DNA of 64,000 nt from Anaerolineales bacterium (lineage in GTDB: Bacteria > Chloroflexota > Anaerolineae > Anaerolineales > JABWBV01). The translations under genes were made by a program, and so were the position numbers. Of this stretch, positions 42,480-51,665 are shown one piece after another (positions within the stretch are counted from its first letter, which is position 1; each line of letters starts with the position of its first letter). Under the pieces are notes generated by a model that was not told the origin of the DNA, ran no database searches, and was given only the letters and a program-made list of their open reading frames with translations. The stretch is taken from positions 7,946 through 71,945 of the forward strand of contig JACKAX010000015.1 of the NCBI GenBank assembly GCA_020634875.1. The letters are read 5' to 3'.

Positions 42480-44177
42480 ATGACTTCGCAAAAAAATATT
42501 TCCTCTACATTTCTGGCGTTTTTTTTATTCCTGTTTGGGACTTTTTTAGTATTAAGTAGTTGTACGGTTTCGCAAACTGTTTCGTCAGCTTCGGAAGATA
42601 GCCCCACGCCTTCTCAGCAGATTACTGAAATCGCCCCTTTTACCAATACGCCATCCCAGTCGAGTACAGCTGAACCCGAAATGGCTTTCCAGCCGGGGCA
42701 ACAGACGGTTTTTAGCCCTGCGTTTCCCTTGAAACTTGCCTCTGACCCGGCGGTACGGTATTTGGTGGATCAAAATAATCAGCCGTTTTTTATTGTGGGG
42801 GAGGCAGCCTGGTCGTTGATAGGGCAGGTGAGCTTAGAAGATGCACAACTCTATATAGATGATCTTGCGGCACGAGGGTTCAACACGATTATCACGACTT
42901 TGGTCGAAGGATATTATGCAGATAACGCCCCAGCAAATTTTTATGGGATTGAGCCATATATTCCAGAGAATGTTTTTTCAGGCCCAAATGAACCTTACTT
43001 TGCTCATGCAGATGATGTGATTAACTATGCTGCCTCCAAAGGCATTTTAGTTATTTTATCTCCCAATTATTTAGGCTGTTGTAATGATGGGTGGCGTTAT
43101 GAGTTGGAAAACCTGAACACCATTACTGATGCGATAAGTTATGGTACTTACATCGGTAACCGGTACAAGAATTTCCCGAATTTGATCTACGCATGGGGCA
43201 ATGACATGATCCCAGACAATTCAAATGTTGAAGAAAAGATAGACGCGATGGCTTCTGCGGTAAAGGCTGTTGATCCAAATCATCTGCATACCTTTCACGC
43301 AGTGTCAGAGATTTCTTCTTGGGAAGTGATGACGATGTACAACTATAACTGGATAGATTTCAACTCAATCTATACTTATAACCCTGTTCAAGGCGAGATG
43401 GAAAGTAATTATGATCCAGATGGGAATTTGAACACAGCCCCACCCATGCCCCTTTTCTTGTTTGAGTCGCACTATGAAAATGATTGGGCTGGTAAGGACG
43501 CCCTCGCCACCCGGCGGGAAGGATATGTAGGTGTGTTAACCGGTGCAAGCGGGTACGCGTATGGGAACAACCCTATCTGGCACATGAACGGACATCCGAC
43601 CTGGAATACAACAGATTGGCATCTCCATTTGGATGATGAAGGTCGGGCGGACATGACCCACTTTCATGCCTTATTTGCTTCGCGAGACTGGGTTCATCTG
43701 GTTCCTGATCTGGATAATACTTTGGTTGTTGCCAATAAAGGTTCCGGGGACGATTATTCTGCGGCGGCGCTTACAGCAGATGGAAATACAGCGATAATTT
43801 TTTTCCCTTACAGCAAATCAGTGACGGTTAATATGGCTTTGCTTAATGGGGCAACCGCGAATGTTTGGTGGTTCAACCCTCGGGATGGTTCCGCCCAAGC
43901 TGGGGGGACCGTGCCCAATACAGGTACTCATTCGTTTACTCCTCCAACGAATGCGGACTGGCTTTTAGTGTTAGATAATTCCGATCTGAATCCTCCTGCT
44001 CCGGGCATCACTCCCACCCCGACCTCGACCCCTTCGTCTAGTCCTACCCCAACCTTATCTTCGACCCCTTCCGTTACCTTAACCGCTTCTTCAACACCTT
44101 CGGTTACCCCTACTTCTTCATCTACACCCGAACCCCAGGCAGATGTGTTTCTCCCGATTATCTTCTATGCTCGTTAG
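42480..44177 (+). CDS. Lipoprotein with DUF4038 apiosidase-like glycosidase domain
   Basis: 565 aa. Lipoprotein signal with LSSC at about residue 21-24. A Ser/Thr/Pro-rich linker leads to a TIM-barrel like that of GH140/DUF4038 proteins (about 85-440): LVDQNNQPFFIVGEAAWSL, YIDDLAARGFNTII, YAWGNDMIPDN and FLFESHYENDW, the last a likely catalytic Glu. A beta domain (about 440-510) is of the type called collagen-binding. The protein ends with a Thr/Ser/Pro tail and DVFLPIIFYAR, the same end type as the beta-helix protein at 8603. An exported enzyme trimming plant-like or microbial polysaccharide is plausible; the sugar is unknown. Confidence 0.85.
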   Translation: MTSQKNISSTFLAFFLFLFGTFLVLSSCTVSQTVSSASEDSPTPSQQITEIAPFTNTPSQSSTAEPEMAFQPGQQTVFSPAFPLKLASDPAVRYLVDQNNQPFFIVGEAAWSLIGQVSLEDAQLYIDDLAARGFNTIITTLVEGYYADNAPANFYGIEPYIPENVFSGPNEPYFAHADDVINYAASKGILVILSPNYLGCCNDGWRYELENLNTITDAISYGTYIGNRYKNFPNLIYAWGNDMIPDNSNVEEKIDAMASAVKAVDPNHLHTFHAVSEISSWEVMTMYNYNWIDFNSIYTYNPVQGEMESNYDPDGNLNTAPPMPLFLFESHYENDWAGKDALATRREGYVGVLTGASGYAYGNNPIWHMNGHPTWNTTDWHLHLDDEGRADMTHFHALFASRDWVHLVPDLDNTLVVANKGSGDDYSAAALTADGNTAIIFFPYSKSVTVNMALLNGATANVWWFNPRDGSAQAGGTVPNTGTHSFTPPTNADWLLVLDNSDLNPPAPGITPTPTSTPSSSPTPTLSSTPSVTLTASSTPSVTPTSSSTPEPQADVFLPIIFYAR

Positions 44178-44210
44178 ATAATTGCTTATTGCTCTTAGAG
44201 ATAAGATTTG

Positions 44211-44256
44211 AAAACAGGAAGGCGATCGGGTTTTCACATGATCGCCTTCCTGTTTT
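44211..44256. terminator. Bidirectional terminator
   Basis: AAAACAGGAAGGCGATC (44211-44227) and GATCGCCTTCCTGTTTT (44240-44256) form a perfect 17-bp stem with a 12-nt loop and a T run after it. It separates the converging glycosidase gene and the exopolysaccharide operon. Confidence 0.9.
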
Positions 44257-44278
44257 TTACCTCTCCATCACATGCTCA

Positions 44279-44815
44279 TTAAATTTGACGAATTACTTTT
44301 GCCGGAAGTCCTACTGCAACTGAACGGGGTGGAATATTCTTCGTGACTACACTCCCCGCTCCGATTACGCTCCCCGCTCCAATCGTAACCCCTCGTAAAA
44401 CAATCACGCGTGCGCCTAGCCAAACGTTCTCTTCCAAAATAATCGGGGCGGATTCGGGGCGTTCATGGCGTCTCTCTGGCTCAATACGGTGGAAATCATT
44501 ATCCATCATGATGCAATAGGTTCCAATATTGCAATTAGGCCCGATTACTACTTTTGCGTTTGCAGAAATTGAACAACCATAATTGATGAACGCCCCCTGC
44601 CCAATTTCCAACAGGCCTCCGGCAGCAACAAGTTCAGTGGTGGCAATTGTTGAAACCAGACGAACGCGGTCGCTGATACGAAGTTGTCCACCATAATTCT
44701 TAACCACCGGGCGGCCCCATACTCGGACGCGCGCCCCGAGGGAGGTGGCTTTGCGAAAATACCAATAAGCTCTAAGAAGCGCAAGACCGTTTCCGAAAGT
44801 TCCGAGAAAGTTCAT
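44279..44815 (-). CDS. Left-handed beta-helix acyltransferase (sugar O-acetyltransferase type)
   Basis: 178 aa. Hexapeptide-repeat fold with about 12 turns (GQGAFINYGCSISANAKVVI, IGAGSVIGAGSVVTKN). The catalytic His of this family is in NDFHRIEP. The end GLPAKVIRQI is typical. It probably adds an acetyl or similar group to a sugar of the exopolysaccharide. Last gene of the minus-strand operon; it overlaps the next by 4 bp. Confidence 0.88.
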   Translation of the reverse strand: MNFLGTFGNGLALLRAYWYFRKATSLGARVRVWGRPVVKNYGGQLRISDRVRLVSTIATTELVAAGGLLEIGQGAFINYGCSISANAKVVIGPNCNIGTYCIMMDNDFHRIEPERRHERPESAPIILEENVWLGARVIVLRGVTIGAGSVIGAGSVVTKNIPPRSVAVGLPAKVIRQI

Positions 44816-45348
44816 AGTGTGGCTTCTTTCGCAATAATGGCTTTGGCGGGGATTCCTACCACGGTTGTATTATCGGGAACATCGTGAATGACAACTGCAT
44901 TCGCACCAATGATGGCATTATCCCCAATACGAATGCCTCCTAAAATGCGTGCCCCCGCGCCGATAAAGACATTGTCCCCAATCACAGGAAAAGCCCATTC
45001 GTTTCGCATCCCTATAGTCACGGAATGAATGATGGTGCAGTTTTTGCCAATTCTTTCGGGAGAGATGACACTGCCTATGGGGTGGGCGATATACAATCCC
45101 CCAGCAATATCCGCCCCCGGAGAAATTTCCACCCCTCCCCAACGGTAGAGCGCACGCTGGAAGAAGCCTTTCATGAGAGGAATACGCTTTTGGACAAGCC
45201 AGGAACCTAGACGATACCAAAACATGGTTCTTAGAGGCATATGATAGTAAAGCAGGCGAAGGATTTGAGGGAAGGTTAATTTTGATGAGTCGGCTACTTG
45301 TTGAGGAATCACCCATCGAGCGGCATCCTGTTTAAAAAGCTCAAACAT
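44812..45348 (-). CDS. Serine-acetyltransferase-like hexapeptide acyltransferase
   Basis: 178 aa. The N-terminal 70 residues are helical (KLTFPQILRLLYYHMPLRTM) as in CysE-like proteins; the rest is left-handed beta-helix with IHSVTIGMRNEWAFPVIGDN and IGANAVVIHDVPDNTTVVG. The gene lies in an exopolysaccharide operon, and such CysE-like enzymes near glycosyltransferases usually act on sugars rather than serine. Overlaps its downstream neighbour by ATGA. Confidence 0.85.
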   Translation of the reverse strand: MFELFKQDAARWVIPQQVADSSKLTFPQILRLLYYHMPLRTMFWYRLGSWLVQKRIPLMKGFFQRALYRWGGVEISPGADIAGGLYIAHPIGSVISPERIGKNCTIIHSVTIGMRNEWAFPVIGDNVFIGAGARILGGIRIGDNAIIGANAVVIHDVPDNTTVVGIPAKAIIAKEATL

Positions 45349-45351
45349 GCG

Positions 45352-46377
45352 CTATATTCCTGAAGTTGAGTTAGATAAGTACGGAGAAGAAATAGTTTCT
45401 CCGTTGATAGCATTGATAACGGCCTGGCGGCTTCCAAGTTCATCTGCAATCCCTTGAAAATAATAGAGATTAAAGAGACTGCTACAGGCAATGCGTGCAA
45501 TCAGGTCAATGGAAAGGCGCGCGCCAATTTCGATGATAGCCCTCATCCCCTGCGTGAATAGGACGATTAACCCCCGGCGTCCTAGACATACCTGGACAAA
45601 AAAACGTGTAATGGCATGACGATCGTGATATTCCTTAAAGATGGTCGGGAGAAGCCAGGCATTATCTTTCTTAAAAGTGAAGATAACATCATTGCATCCA
45701 TAGGCATAGGGAATAGCGAGCCATGATTGAAAGCTTCTTTCTTCGTAATGATAGCCAATCGCCTCAGGGCAAAAATAGAATTTAATGCCGTGTTTGTGCC
45801 ACCGATAGGCTAGTTCCACATCTTCTGCTCGACGAAAATTTTGATCAAAGCCACCATATTTGACGAAAATTTCTCTGGCAAATGAGGTGTTTCCAGTATA
45901 GAACTGTCGCGCAGTTGGTGCCCATTCTCCGGCGAGCATAGAATGATATTGTTCGTTTAACCGATCTTGGCTCCACTTGACCCAGGGTAAGAGGTGAAAA
46001 TCAGGAGGCGTTAACATTGGACCAATCACGACAGTATTTTCATCTTCCTTTTCGTGAACCTTGATGTGTTCAGCCAAAAATTCAGGGATGGGAAATACAT
46101 CATCATCTATAAATACGAGGATATTACCTTTGGCTTTCTCCACGCCATGATTGCGTGTGGCTGCGACGCCTTGATTGGGTTGAAAAACAGGCGTCAATTG
46201 AAGGGGCGTTTGGATGGATTTAAGGTAGTCATCGGTGCCATCGGATGAGCCGTCCGAAACGACAATGACCTCAAACGAATCGAGGGGATAGGTTTGTTTT
46301 TCCAGGCCAAGGATGACTTTTTTTAGCCGATCCAAACGATTGTAGGTTGGAAGAATAATGCTGATCTTTGGCTTCAT
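45352..46377 (-). CDS. Glycosyltransferase family 2
   Basis: 341 aa from ATG 46377; TTG 46389 is an upstream alternative. GT-A inverting fold: ISIILPTYNRLDRLKKVI start, VVSDGSSDGTDDYL nucleotide loop and ILVFIDDDVFPIPEF with the metal-binding DDD, then RRAEDVELAYRWHKHG with the catalytic ED. No N-terminal signal; one hydrophobic segment near the end may contact the membrane. Adds a sugar to the lipid-linked repeat unit. Confidence 0.92.
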   Translation of the reverse strand: MKPKISIILPTYNRLDRLKKVILGLEKQTYPLDSFEVIVVSDGSSDGTDDYLKSIQTPLQLTPVFQPNQGVAATRNHGVEKAKGNILVFIDDDVFPIPEFLAEHIKVHEKEDENTVVIGPMLTPPDFHLLPWVKWSQDRLNEQYHSMLAGEWAPTARQFYTGNTSFAREIFVKYGGFDQNFRRAEDVELAYRWHKHGIKFYFCPEAIGYHYEERSFQSWLAIPYAYGCNDVIFTFKKDNAWLLPTIFKEYHDRHAITRFFVQVCLGRRGLIVLFTQGMRAIIEIGARLSIDLIARIACSSLFNLYYFQGIADELGSRQAVINAINGETISSPYLSNSTSGI

Positions 46378-46430
46378 TGAGATTTCCAATCACTCTGTAT
46401 ATGGTGATTTATTTTCGAAAATGCCGAGTG

Positions 46431-47015
46431 TTAGGATAAGTTGGGGTTAGTTGGTAATTCAGAGTCTGTTTTCTCAAGAACTTTGATGACTTTGGCAGGG
46501 GTGCCTCCAACAAGCGTATTGGGGGCAACATCCTTTGTGACTACAGATCCTGCGGCGACGATTGCTCCAGCTCTCACTGTGACACCGGGTAAAATCAGGG
46601 CGCGTGCCCCAATCCATACGCCAGTTTCAATGGTGATGGGTTTGGTTTCATAACCGATGGCACGGCGTTCGGAAGTTCCAATGGGATGGGTGCCTGTCAA
46701 AAGCATCACTTCCTGACCTAGGCCAACGTTATTCTTAATCGTAATTGGGGCGCCTAAGTCAAAAAAACACGAAACATTAATCCAGCAACCTGTGCCGATT
46801 TCCAGCTTTTTATAAATATTGCCCTTCCCCGTTATAGTTGGCATACCCCAAAATAAAGTGCCTAACCCAATCTGAAAGCCTAGTAAGCGGAGTGTAGCGG
46901 TGCGGAGACGGCTACCCGTATAAGGAGGCCACGGCGCTAAAAAAAGCCGGACCAATAATAACCGGAAATGAAATTGGTCTACCTCTTCCTGAAGAACTTT
47001 TATCAAGGATGTCAT
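46431..47015 (-). CDS. WcaF-like sugar O-acetyltransferase
   Basis: 194 aa with hexapeptide repeats. [20 protein letters not shown] and [30 protein letters not shown] are family segments with a catalytic His in GTHPIG. The N-terminus carries [20 protein letters not shown]. Overlaps the polymerase gene by 4 bp. One of three hexapeptide acyltransferases in this operon, so the polymer is probably heavily acylated. Confidence 0.9.
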   Translation of the reverse strand: MTSLIKVLQEEVDQFHFRLLLVRLFLAPWPPYTGSRLRTATLRLLGFQIGLGTLFWGMPTITGKGNIYKKLEIGTGCWINVSCFFDLGAPITIKNNVGLGQEVMLLTGTHPIGTSERRAIGYETKPITIETGVWIGARALILPGVTVRAGAIVAAGSVVTKDVAPNTLVGGTPAKVIKVLEKTDSELPTNPNLS

Positions 47016-48589
47016 TTTTTTCCCTCAAACTTTAAAGGTAACAAGCCTGGAAGTGGTGATGGATCCTTTTGCCAGGGGTATCGTTTTGGTTTGATGGCAA
47101 TATCCAATTCAATAACATGTTCCATACAACTTATTAGCCCCATCATCGTGCCGACTAAGAGCATACTTTGGTTATCCCAGGAAATATCTACGTAAGCATA
47201 GACAAAGTGCATGATTATATAAAATGTTGCAGAAAGGATGATAGCTTTCAGCTCCCCAGACTGAGTACGTTGGAGGGTCCGCATTCCAACCAAAATTGCC
47301 ATCCCGATTAATATAAGCATGGAAATGAAGGTGCCTACACCTGCCTTCGCCCAAATCCAAAGAATTGAATTATGTGTGATGTATTCCCACAAAACAAAAA
47401 AACTAATATCAGGCATGGGAACAATAAACAACATCTTTTGCCCAAACCCTACGCCAGTAAGGGGAGCCTGCGACATCGTGTAATGGGTGTTGATATTCTC
47501 TAACTGGCGATAGAGATTGGAGCTTTGATCTTTTGCATTGGCTTGATCTTGCGCCACTACTGACTTAATCGCTTGAACCGGAAGCGCCAGGGTGCTTCCA
47601 GAATTCCAAAAAGCGGCAACATAAACAAGGCCAATGACGGTCGCGAAGGGAATCAACATCCAAAAGACTTTGCGTCTTTCCTGATACAGAATAAGGACCA
47701 TAAACGCAAGAACGATAAATAAACTCAAAAAAGCTGCGCGGCGCTGCGCTGCCATGTAAGTTAAGAGGATAGTAGGGAGTAAGAGAGAAATAAATATTCT
47801 TTTATTTGACGATCCCCCTTTGAAAAGCCAGGTAGCCAGCCATAATACAATTACCAAATTGATGTGAATAGCCGCGGAATGTTCGGTTAGAGATTCAACC
47901 GAACTAAGGTCGCCCTGAAGGACAAAAAGATAGATATAGGCTCCTACCAAGCTTTCAACAAAAAGAGCGAGAACAATTACCCAGATTAAGTGACTGGCAT
48001 GTTTTCTCTGGGTAATCAAATTATTCGTGAGAACAAGCATGAGCGGTAAATAAAATATGGCCCGAACCTCCCATAGCGCAATATTTAAGTTGCCACCACG
48101 TCCCACTCCCCAAATTAATCCAAGTGTTATGAATAAAATGAATACTATAGAAGGCCAGAATAATTGACCTCTATAGAAATTGATTTTATGTCGGACTATA
48201 TCTCGCCCAAACCAGGCGATAAAAGTCACTACCATATAAATTTCTGCCGGGCTGACAATTAGAGCATTGCTCAAGTACATGAGCGACTCTGAACTAGATA
48301 AATTTTTTGTGAATGGATACCAATAAAGCAACAGGGAGTCACCCGCTAACGAAAAAAACAAGATCAGATATATCCCGTACCTAGGCTCGTAAACAATGAG
48401 GACGATGCCAATAAAAAAGATTACCCAGGCGATTGATGCAGGTGTTGCGCCAAAGAGTAACAGATATATCAGTACCACACCTGTTAGTCCGGCTAAGCCT
48501 AAAAGCACGACGAATTGTGTCCATTTCGCGCGCTTTGCTAATTCCGGGGCTGTTGGAAACTGTAATAAATCCTGAAAGGTGTCAATCAT
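47012..48589 (-). CDS. O-antigen polymerase/ligase-like membrane protein (Wzy-type)
   Basis: 525 aa with about 12 membrane segments and a large outside loop near 355-420 (containing [20 protein letters not shown]). The GVGFGQ-type motif is typical of O-antigen ligase/polymerase proteins. It would polymerise repeat units on the outer face of the membrane. The start lies directly after the stop of a 47-residue gene (TAAATG), and it overlaps the WcaF-like gene. Confidence 0.82.
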   Translation of the reverse strand: MIDTFQDLLQFPTAPELAKRAKWTQFVVLLGLAGLTGVVLIYLLLFGATPASIAWVIFFIGIVLIVYEPRYGIYLILFFSLAGDSLLLYWYPFTKNLSSSESLMYLSNALIVSPAEIYMVVTFIAWFGRDIVRHKINFYRGQLFWPSIVFILFITLGLIWGVGRGGNLNIALWEVRAIFYLPLMLVLTNNLITQRKHASHLIWVIVLALFVESLVGAYIYLFVLQGDLSSVESLTEHSAAIHINLVIVLWLATWLFKGGSSNKRIFISLLLPTILLTYMAAQRRAAFLSLFIVLAFMVLILYQERRKVFWMLIPFATVIGLVYVAAFWNSGSTLALPVQAIKSVVAQDQANAKDQSSNLYRQLENINTHYTMSQAPLTGVGFGQKMLFIVPMPDISFFVLWEYITHNSILWIWAKAGVGTFISMLILIGMAILVGMRTLQRTQSGELKAIILSATFYIIMHFVYAYVDISWDNQSMLLVGTMMGLISCMEHVIELDIAIKPKRYPWQKDPSPLPGLLPLKFEGKK

Positions 48590-48733
48590 TTACAATTTCG
48601 AAAAGAAGTAATAAGCTACACACAAAACAACTGCGAGAATTGTTAAGGCAACCCCAAACCAAACAGGTTTGCCATTCCAGAGAAAAAAGCCCCATATAAA
48701 ACATGCTCCCAGGAATAACAAAAAGAAGGTCAT
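48590..48733 (-). CDS. 47-residue membrane protein between cpsD-like and wzy genes
   Basis: ATG 48733 to TAA 48590-48592, whose last base is next to the wzy ATG. The peptide MTFFLLFLGACFIWGFFLWN followed by NGKPVWFGVALTILAVVLC gives two hydrophobic segments (about 3-18 and 23-43) with a short polar turn and a YYFFSKL end. It starts 7 bp after the cpsD-like gene, filling a gap that would otherwise be empty, and the operon spacing is tight on both sides. No known family. Probably a small accessory protein of the Wzy-Wzz machinery. Confidence 0.6.
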   Translation of the reverse strand: MTFFLLFLGACFIWGFFLWNGKPVWFGVALTILAVVLCVAYYFFSKL

Positions 48734-48740
48734 AAGAAAC

Positions 48741-49460
48741 TTACTGCTGGGGAATAAATTTTAGGACAGTTGGTGGAGTGTACAGTTTTACCTGATTCAT
48801 CAGGACACCAATCACTGGTAGGTGGCTGATTTCATCCAAGGCTAAGCGTACGTTTTCAATCGTTGTCACACCTTGTTGAATTACCATACAGCACGCCTCT
48901 GCTTGGGAAGCAAGCGGGATGGCCTCATTCACAAAGAGTATTGCTGGGATATCCAGGATTAAATAGTCGAAATGTTCAGTAAGGTATTCGATGGTCGTTT
49001 GAAATGCTAATCCATGCGAAATCGCAGAGCGGAGGTCGCGATCTAAGTTTCCCGCTGGTAAAAAGGTAAGATTAGGCATCGCAGTTCTAATGACGGCATC
49101 TTCCAGGTTTACTTGTCCGGTTATGACAGCGGCCAAACCACCTGCTTGATAATCCTGGGGTAAAACGGGTGTAGGCCACCACCAATTGAGTTCTACGACA
49201 CAGAAACTCGAACTCAGATCCTTCGCAAGTGTTGCGCCAACTGCGCGCGATAAGTATGTGGTACCTTCCTGACGGAGGGATGATATTAAAGCGAGTTGTT
49301 TCGGAAAAGCAGTTGTGCGACTTATCCGATTATACATATGTCGCACTCCTTCAACGACTTCTTCTGGAAAGGTCAGCCAGGGCTGATTATTGGGCAGAGA
49401 GACCGTCAGAGGATGAACGATTGGTTTGGGGGTTTGTTGATTAGTTCGTTTGCGCCACAT
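48741..49460 (-). CDS. CpsD/BY-kinase-like protein with degenerate nucleotide site
   Basis: 239 aa, aligning with the cytoplasmic domain of bacterial tyrosine kinases that regulate Wzz (CpsD, Wzc). The region where Walker A should be reads SLRQEGTTYLSR (residues 61-72), so the Lys of G-x4-GK-S/T is missing. Walker A' should be a hydrophobic run ending in DxD; here it is VVELNWWWP, without Asp. Walker B-like DYLILDIPAIL is kept. There is no Tyr-rich tail; the end is PPTVLKFIPQQ. It may be a pseudokinase or a scaffold. It overlaps the Wzz-like gene by 20 bp, as in standard cpsC-cpsD pairs. Confidence 0.75.
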   Translation of the reverse strand: MWRKRTNQQTPKPIVHPLTVSLPNNQPWLTFPEEVVEGVRHMYNRISRTTAFPKQLALISSLRQEGTTYLSRAVGATLAKDLSSSFCVVELNWWWPTPVLPQDYQAGGLAAVITGQVNLEDAVIRTAMPNLTFLPAGNLDRDLRSAISHGLAFQTTIEYLTEHFDYLILDIPAILFVNEAIPLASQAEACCMVIQQGVTTIENVRLALDEISHLPVIGVLMNQVKLYTPPTVLKFIPQQ

Positions 49461-50559
49461 TATTTTCGAATTTTTGCTTCGCTAACCCGTCTTTTTCCGC
49501 GTTTTCTGCGGGAGGAGTATCTGAAGAAGGTGCAACTTTTGAGGCATTTGTTGCTGAGATTCGCAAGCGTTTCCCTTGTTTTTTTGATTTTGGACTTACC
49601 GGAAATGAACTCAAAACAGGTAAACCAGTGAGATTTACGACATCTACTGGGAACATAAAACTGCGATTGACTAAAGTGCTACTGCCTATGCCAATCAAGC
49701 TGAGAAGTACTCCAACCACGCCAAAGATAGCCAGGGTGATAGCCATACTTTTGCGTGAAATTTCTGGCTTATCTGGGGTAACGGGGGCATCAATAAGGAT
49801 ATAGGTCTGATTGGCATTACTTTCAATTTGAGCGAGAGAAAGACGAGCGTTTTCAACGTTGTCCAAGGCTCGGGAATAACGTGCTTCGACTGTTTGGAGG
49901 TCTGATTGAAGTTGATCAATTTCTAGCTGTTCTTGGTCTGGGCGGTTACCTCGTAAGGGTTCAGGGTGGGCGATCAAATAATTAACCAGGGCTTCGCGGG
50001 CGGCATCGTATTCTTCTTGATAAGTATTTGACAAATCCTGAAAGAACTCCAGCGCCGTTTCACTATCAACACGTTCGGAATTTGTTTTCCATTCAATAAA
50101 ATTATTAATGGAAGCAGATACTAACTGTGAGGTTACTTCTGGGTCAGTGTAGGATGCATTAAATAAGACTTGGTTTTGTCCTTGCGGGACAGCCCAAACA
50201 TCCTTGCGAACTTCATCTAAAATATCTTGCACAACCTCCGGGCCGTTACTCATGCTGCTTTCTAAATTTGTTTTTTGAATGATAGCCCGCGCAAAAGCAT
50301 CCGTTTTCATCAAATCAGTAAATTCGGTGGCTACCTCTTGTGCGGGCGAATTCCAGGTAAACCCAACATCGCGCACTGAGGTTAATTGGGCAATAAAGGA
50401 CTCTTGTTGGACAAACAATACCCCTTTGGCGAGAAAGGCCGGTTCTTGCAGGAGTAAGTAACTTACTCCTGCAAAGACTAGCAAAATAGGGGGAAGAAGA
50501 TAAATCCAACGGTGTCTAAAGTAGCTTTCTAATATACGAAGAAGAACCAGGCGGATCAT
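49441..50559 (-). CDS. Wzz/CpsC-like chain-length determinant
   Basis: 372 aa. Two membrane segments frame a long outside domain: residues 15-35 (HRWIYLLPPILLVFAGVSYL) and 275-298 (SMAITLAIFGVVGVLLSLIG). The outside part is alpha-helical with coiled-coil-like ESNANQ and QEQLEIDQLQSDLQTVEARY stretches. After the second segment a 70-residue cytoplasmic tail is basic then Glu/Ala-rich. It controls polymer length and anchors the BY-kinase-like partner, encoded with a 20-bp overlap. Confidence 0.85.
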   Translation of the reverse strand: MIRLVLLRILESYFRHRWIYLLPPILLVFAGVSYLLLQEPAFLAKGVLFVQQESFIAQLTSVRDVGFTWNSPAQEVATEFTDLMKTDAFARAIIQKTNLESSMSNGPEVVQDILDEVRKDVWAVPQGQNQVLFNASYTDPEVTSQLVSASINNFIEWKTNSERVDSETALEFFQDLSNTYQEEYDAAREALVNYLIAHPEPLRGNRPDQEQLEIDQLQSDLQTVEARYSRALDNVENARLSLAQIESNANQTYILIDAPVTPDKPEISRKSMAITLAIFGVVGVLLSLIGIGSSTLVNRSFMFPVDVVNLTGLPVLSSFPVSPKSKKQGKRLRISATNASKVAPSSDTPPAENAEKDGLAKQKFENNVAQTN

Positions 50560-50664
50560 TTATATATCCTGTATGAGAAAAAGGAAATTCTGTAGGTAAA
50601 AAAAGAGTGTTTCGTTTTGCCCAAGTCTAATAGGGGCGAAATATCGGTGTCTATCCACCGAAAG

Positions 50665-51561
50665 TTATGGATCAGGTGTTGGTGTTTGAGATGTTTCGGT
50701 TGCAGATAATGTCGGAGTCGTGTTGCGGGTAGTCAGGGTTGGCTCCATTGTGTTTGTGGGGGTAGAAGTTGCGGAGGTGTTTTGCTCTATGGGGGCCAAC
50801 TTAACCATCCTGATATTATCCACATAAAATGTATTATAAAATCCTTGGTCGTTCTTGATATAAAACCCTGTTATATATTTATAAGCAGGATCATATATTA
50901 AGCTGTTGATGACGACTTCAATCTCAACCCATGTATTTGGCGGAATAGCATGATTCAATCCTAAAAAGACCAGTCTTGTTTCAGAAAAGGGAAATTGTCC
51001 CTCAATATAAACTGAATTATCCCCTTCTACCCAATACGGATATTCATTACTGCCGACAATTGTTACTGCTAAGTCATTGATGTCTAGAATGTCATTGCCA
51101 CTGTTCAACCAAAAGTTCAGACTAATTACTTGATCTTGAGTAAAGATTTCATTTGTATCTTCGCGGACTACAAAATACATAGTTTTGAAGTCTTTTTTAG
51201 GAGAGAGCGAAAGTGCAAATTGCCCATCATGAACGGTCGTCTTACTGGCAAAGTTTGCTGTGACATCTGGATCGTTGAGGTACAACCAGTTTTTATTAAG
51301 TTCATCGTCATAAATTGTCGTTGTAATCACCTGGGGTAGAGAAATGATATTTGCTTCAGGTGGATGGGTTGGCGCAAACGTTGTGTATTCTTCTTGTGTA
51401 AGTTGGGGCGTAGCGTTGTTAGTAGGATCAATAAAGAATGGATGGAGTGTAGGGGTGGGAAGTGGTTGGGATGTTTCACCCAGTGTTTCGTTTGGCAAAA
51501 AACTGCAGGATGCTAACATACCGACTATTAAAAAATAAAGAGGTAAACGTAATGTTCTCAT
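50665..51561 (-). CDS. Lipoprotein, probable carbohydrate-binding-like fold
   Basis: 298 aa from ATG 51561 (an upstream start exists at 51582). Signal with GMLASC at about 16-21. A beta-rich region (about 90-250) with FALSLSPKKDFKTMYFVV and TWVEIEVVINSLIYDPAYKY looks like a galactose-binding-like jelly roll, but I cannot name a family. The tail is Thr/Pro-rich (TPTNTMEPTLTT). Same strand as Wzz and the flippase, so part of the exopolysaccharide operon; it may bind the polymer at the surface. Confidence 0.7.
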   Translation of the reverse strand: MRTLRLPLYFLIVGMLASCSFLPNETLGETSQPLPTPTLHPFFIDPTNNATPQLTQEEYTTFAPTHPPEANIISLPQVITTTIYDDELNKNWLYLNDPDVTANFASKTTVHDGQFALSLSPKKDFKTMYFVVREDTNEIFTQDQVISLNFWLNSGNDILDINDLAVTIVGSNEYPYWVEGDNSVYIEGQFPFSETRLVFLGLNHAIPPNTWVEIEVVINSLIYDPAYKYITGFYIKNDQGFYNTFYVDNIRMVKLAPIEQNTSATSTPTNTMEPTLTTRNTTPTLSATETSQTPTPDP

Positions 51562-51665
51562 TGCTAATGCTAAGGCCTCCATTTATAGTGTATCGTAACT
51601 TTTATCTTTACCCAAGAGAGAAGGTACGTTCCTCTAATGCTCCCCTAAATTGGTATGGGAGGCTA

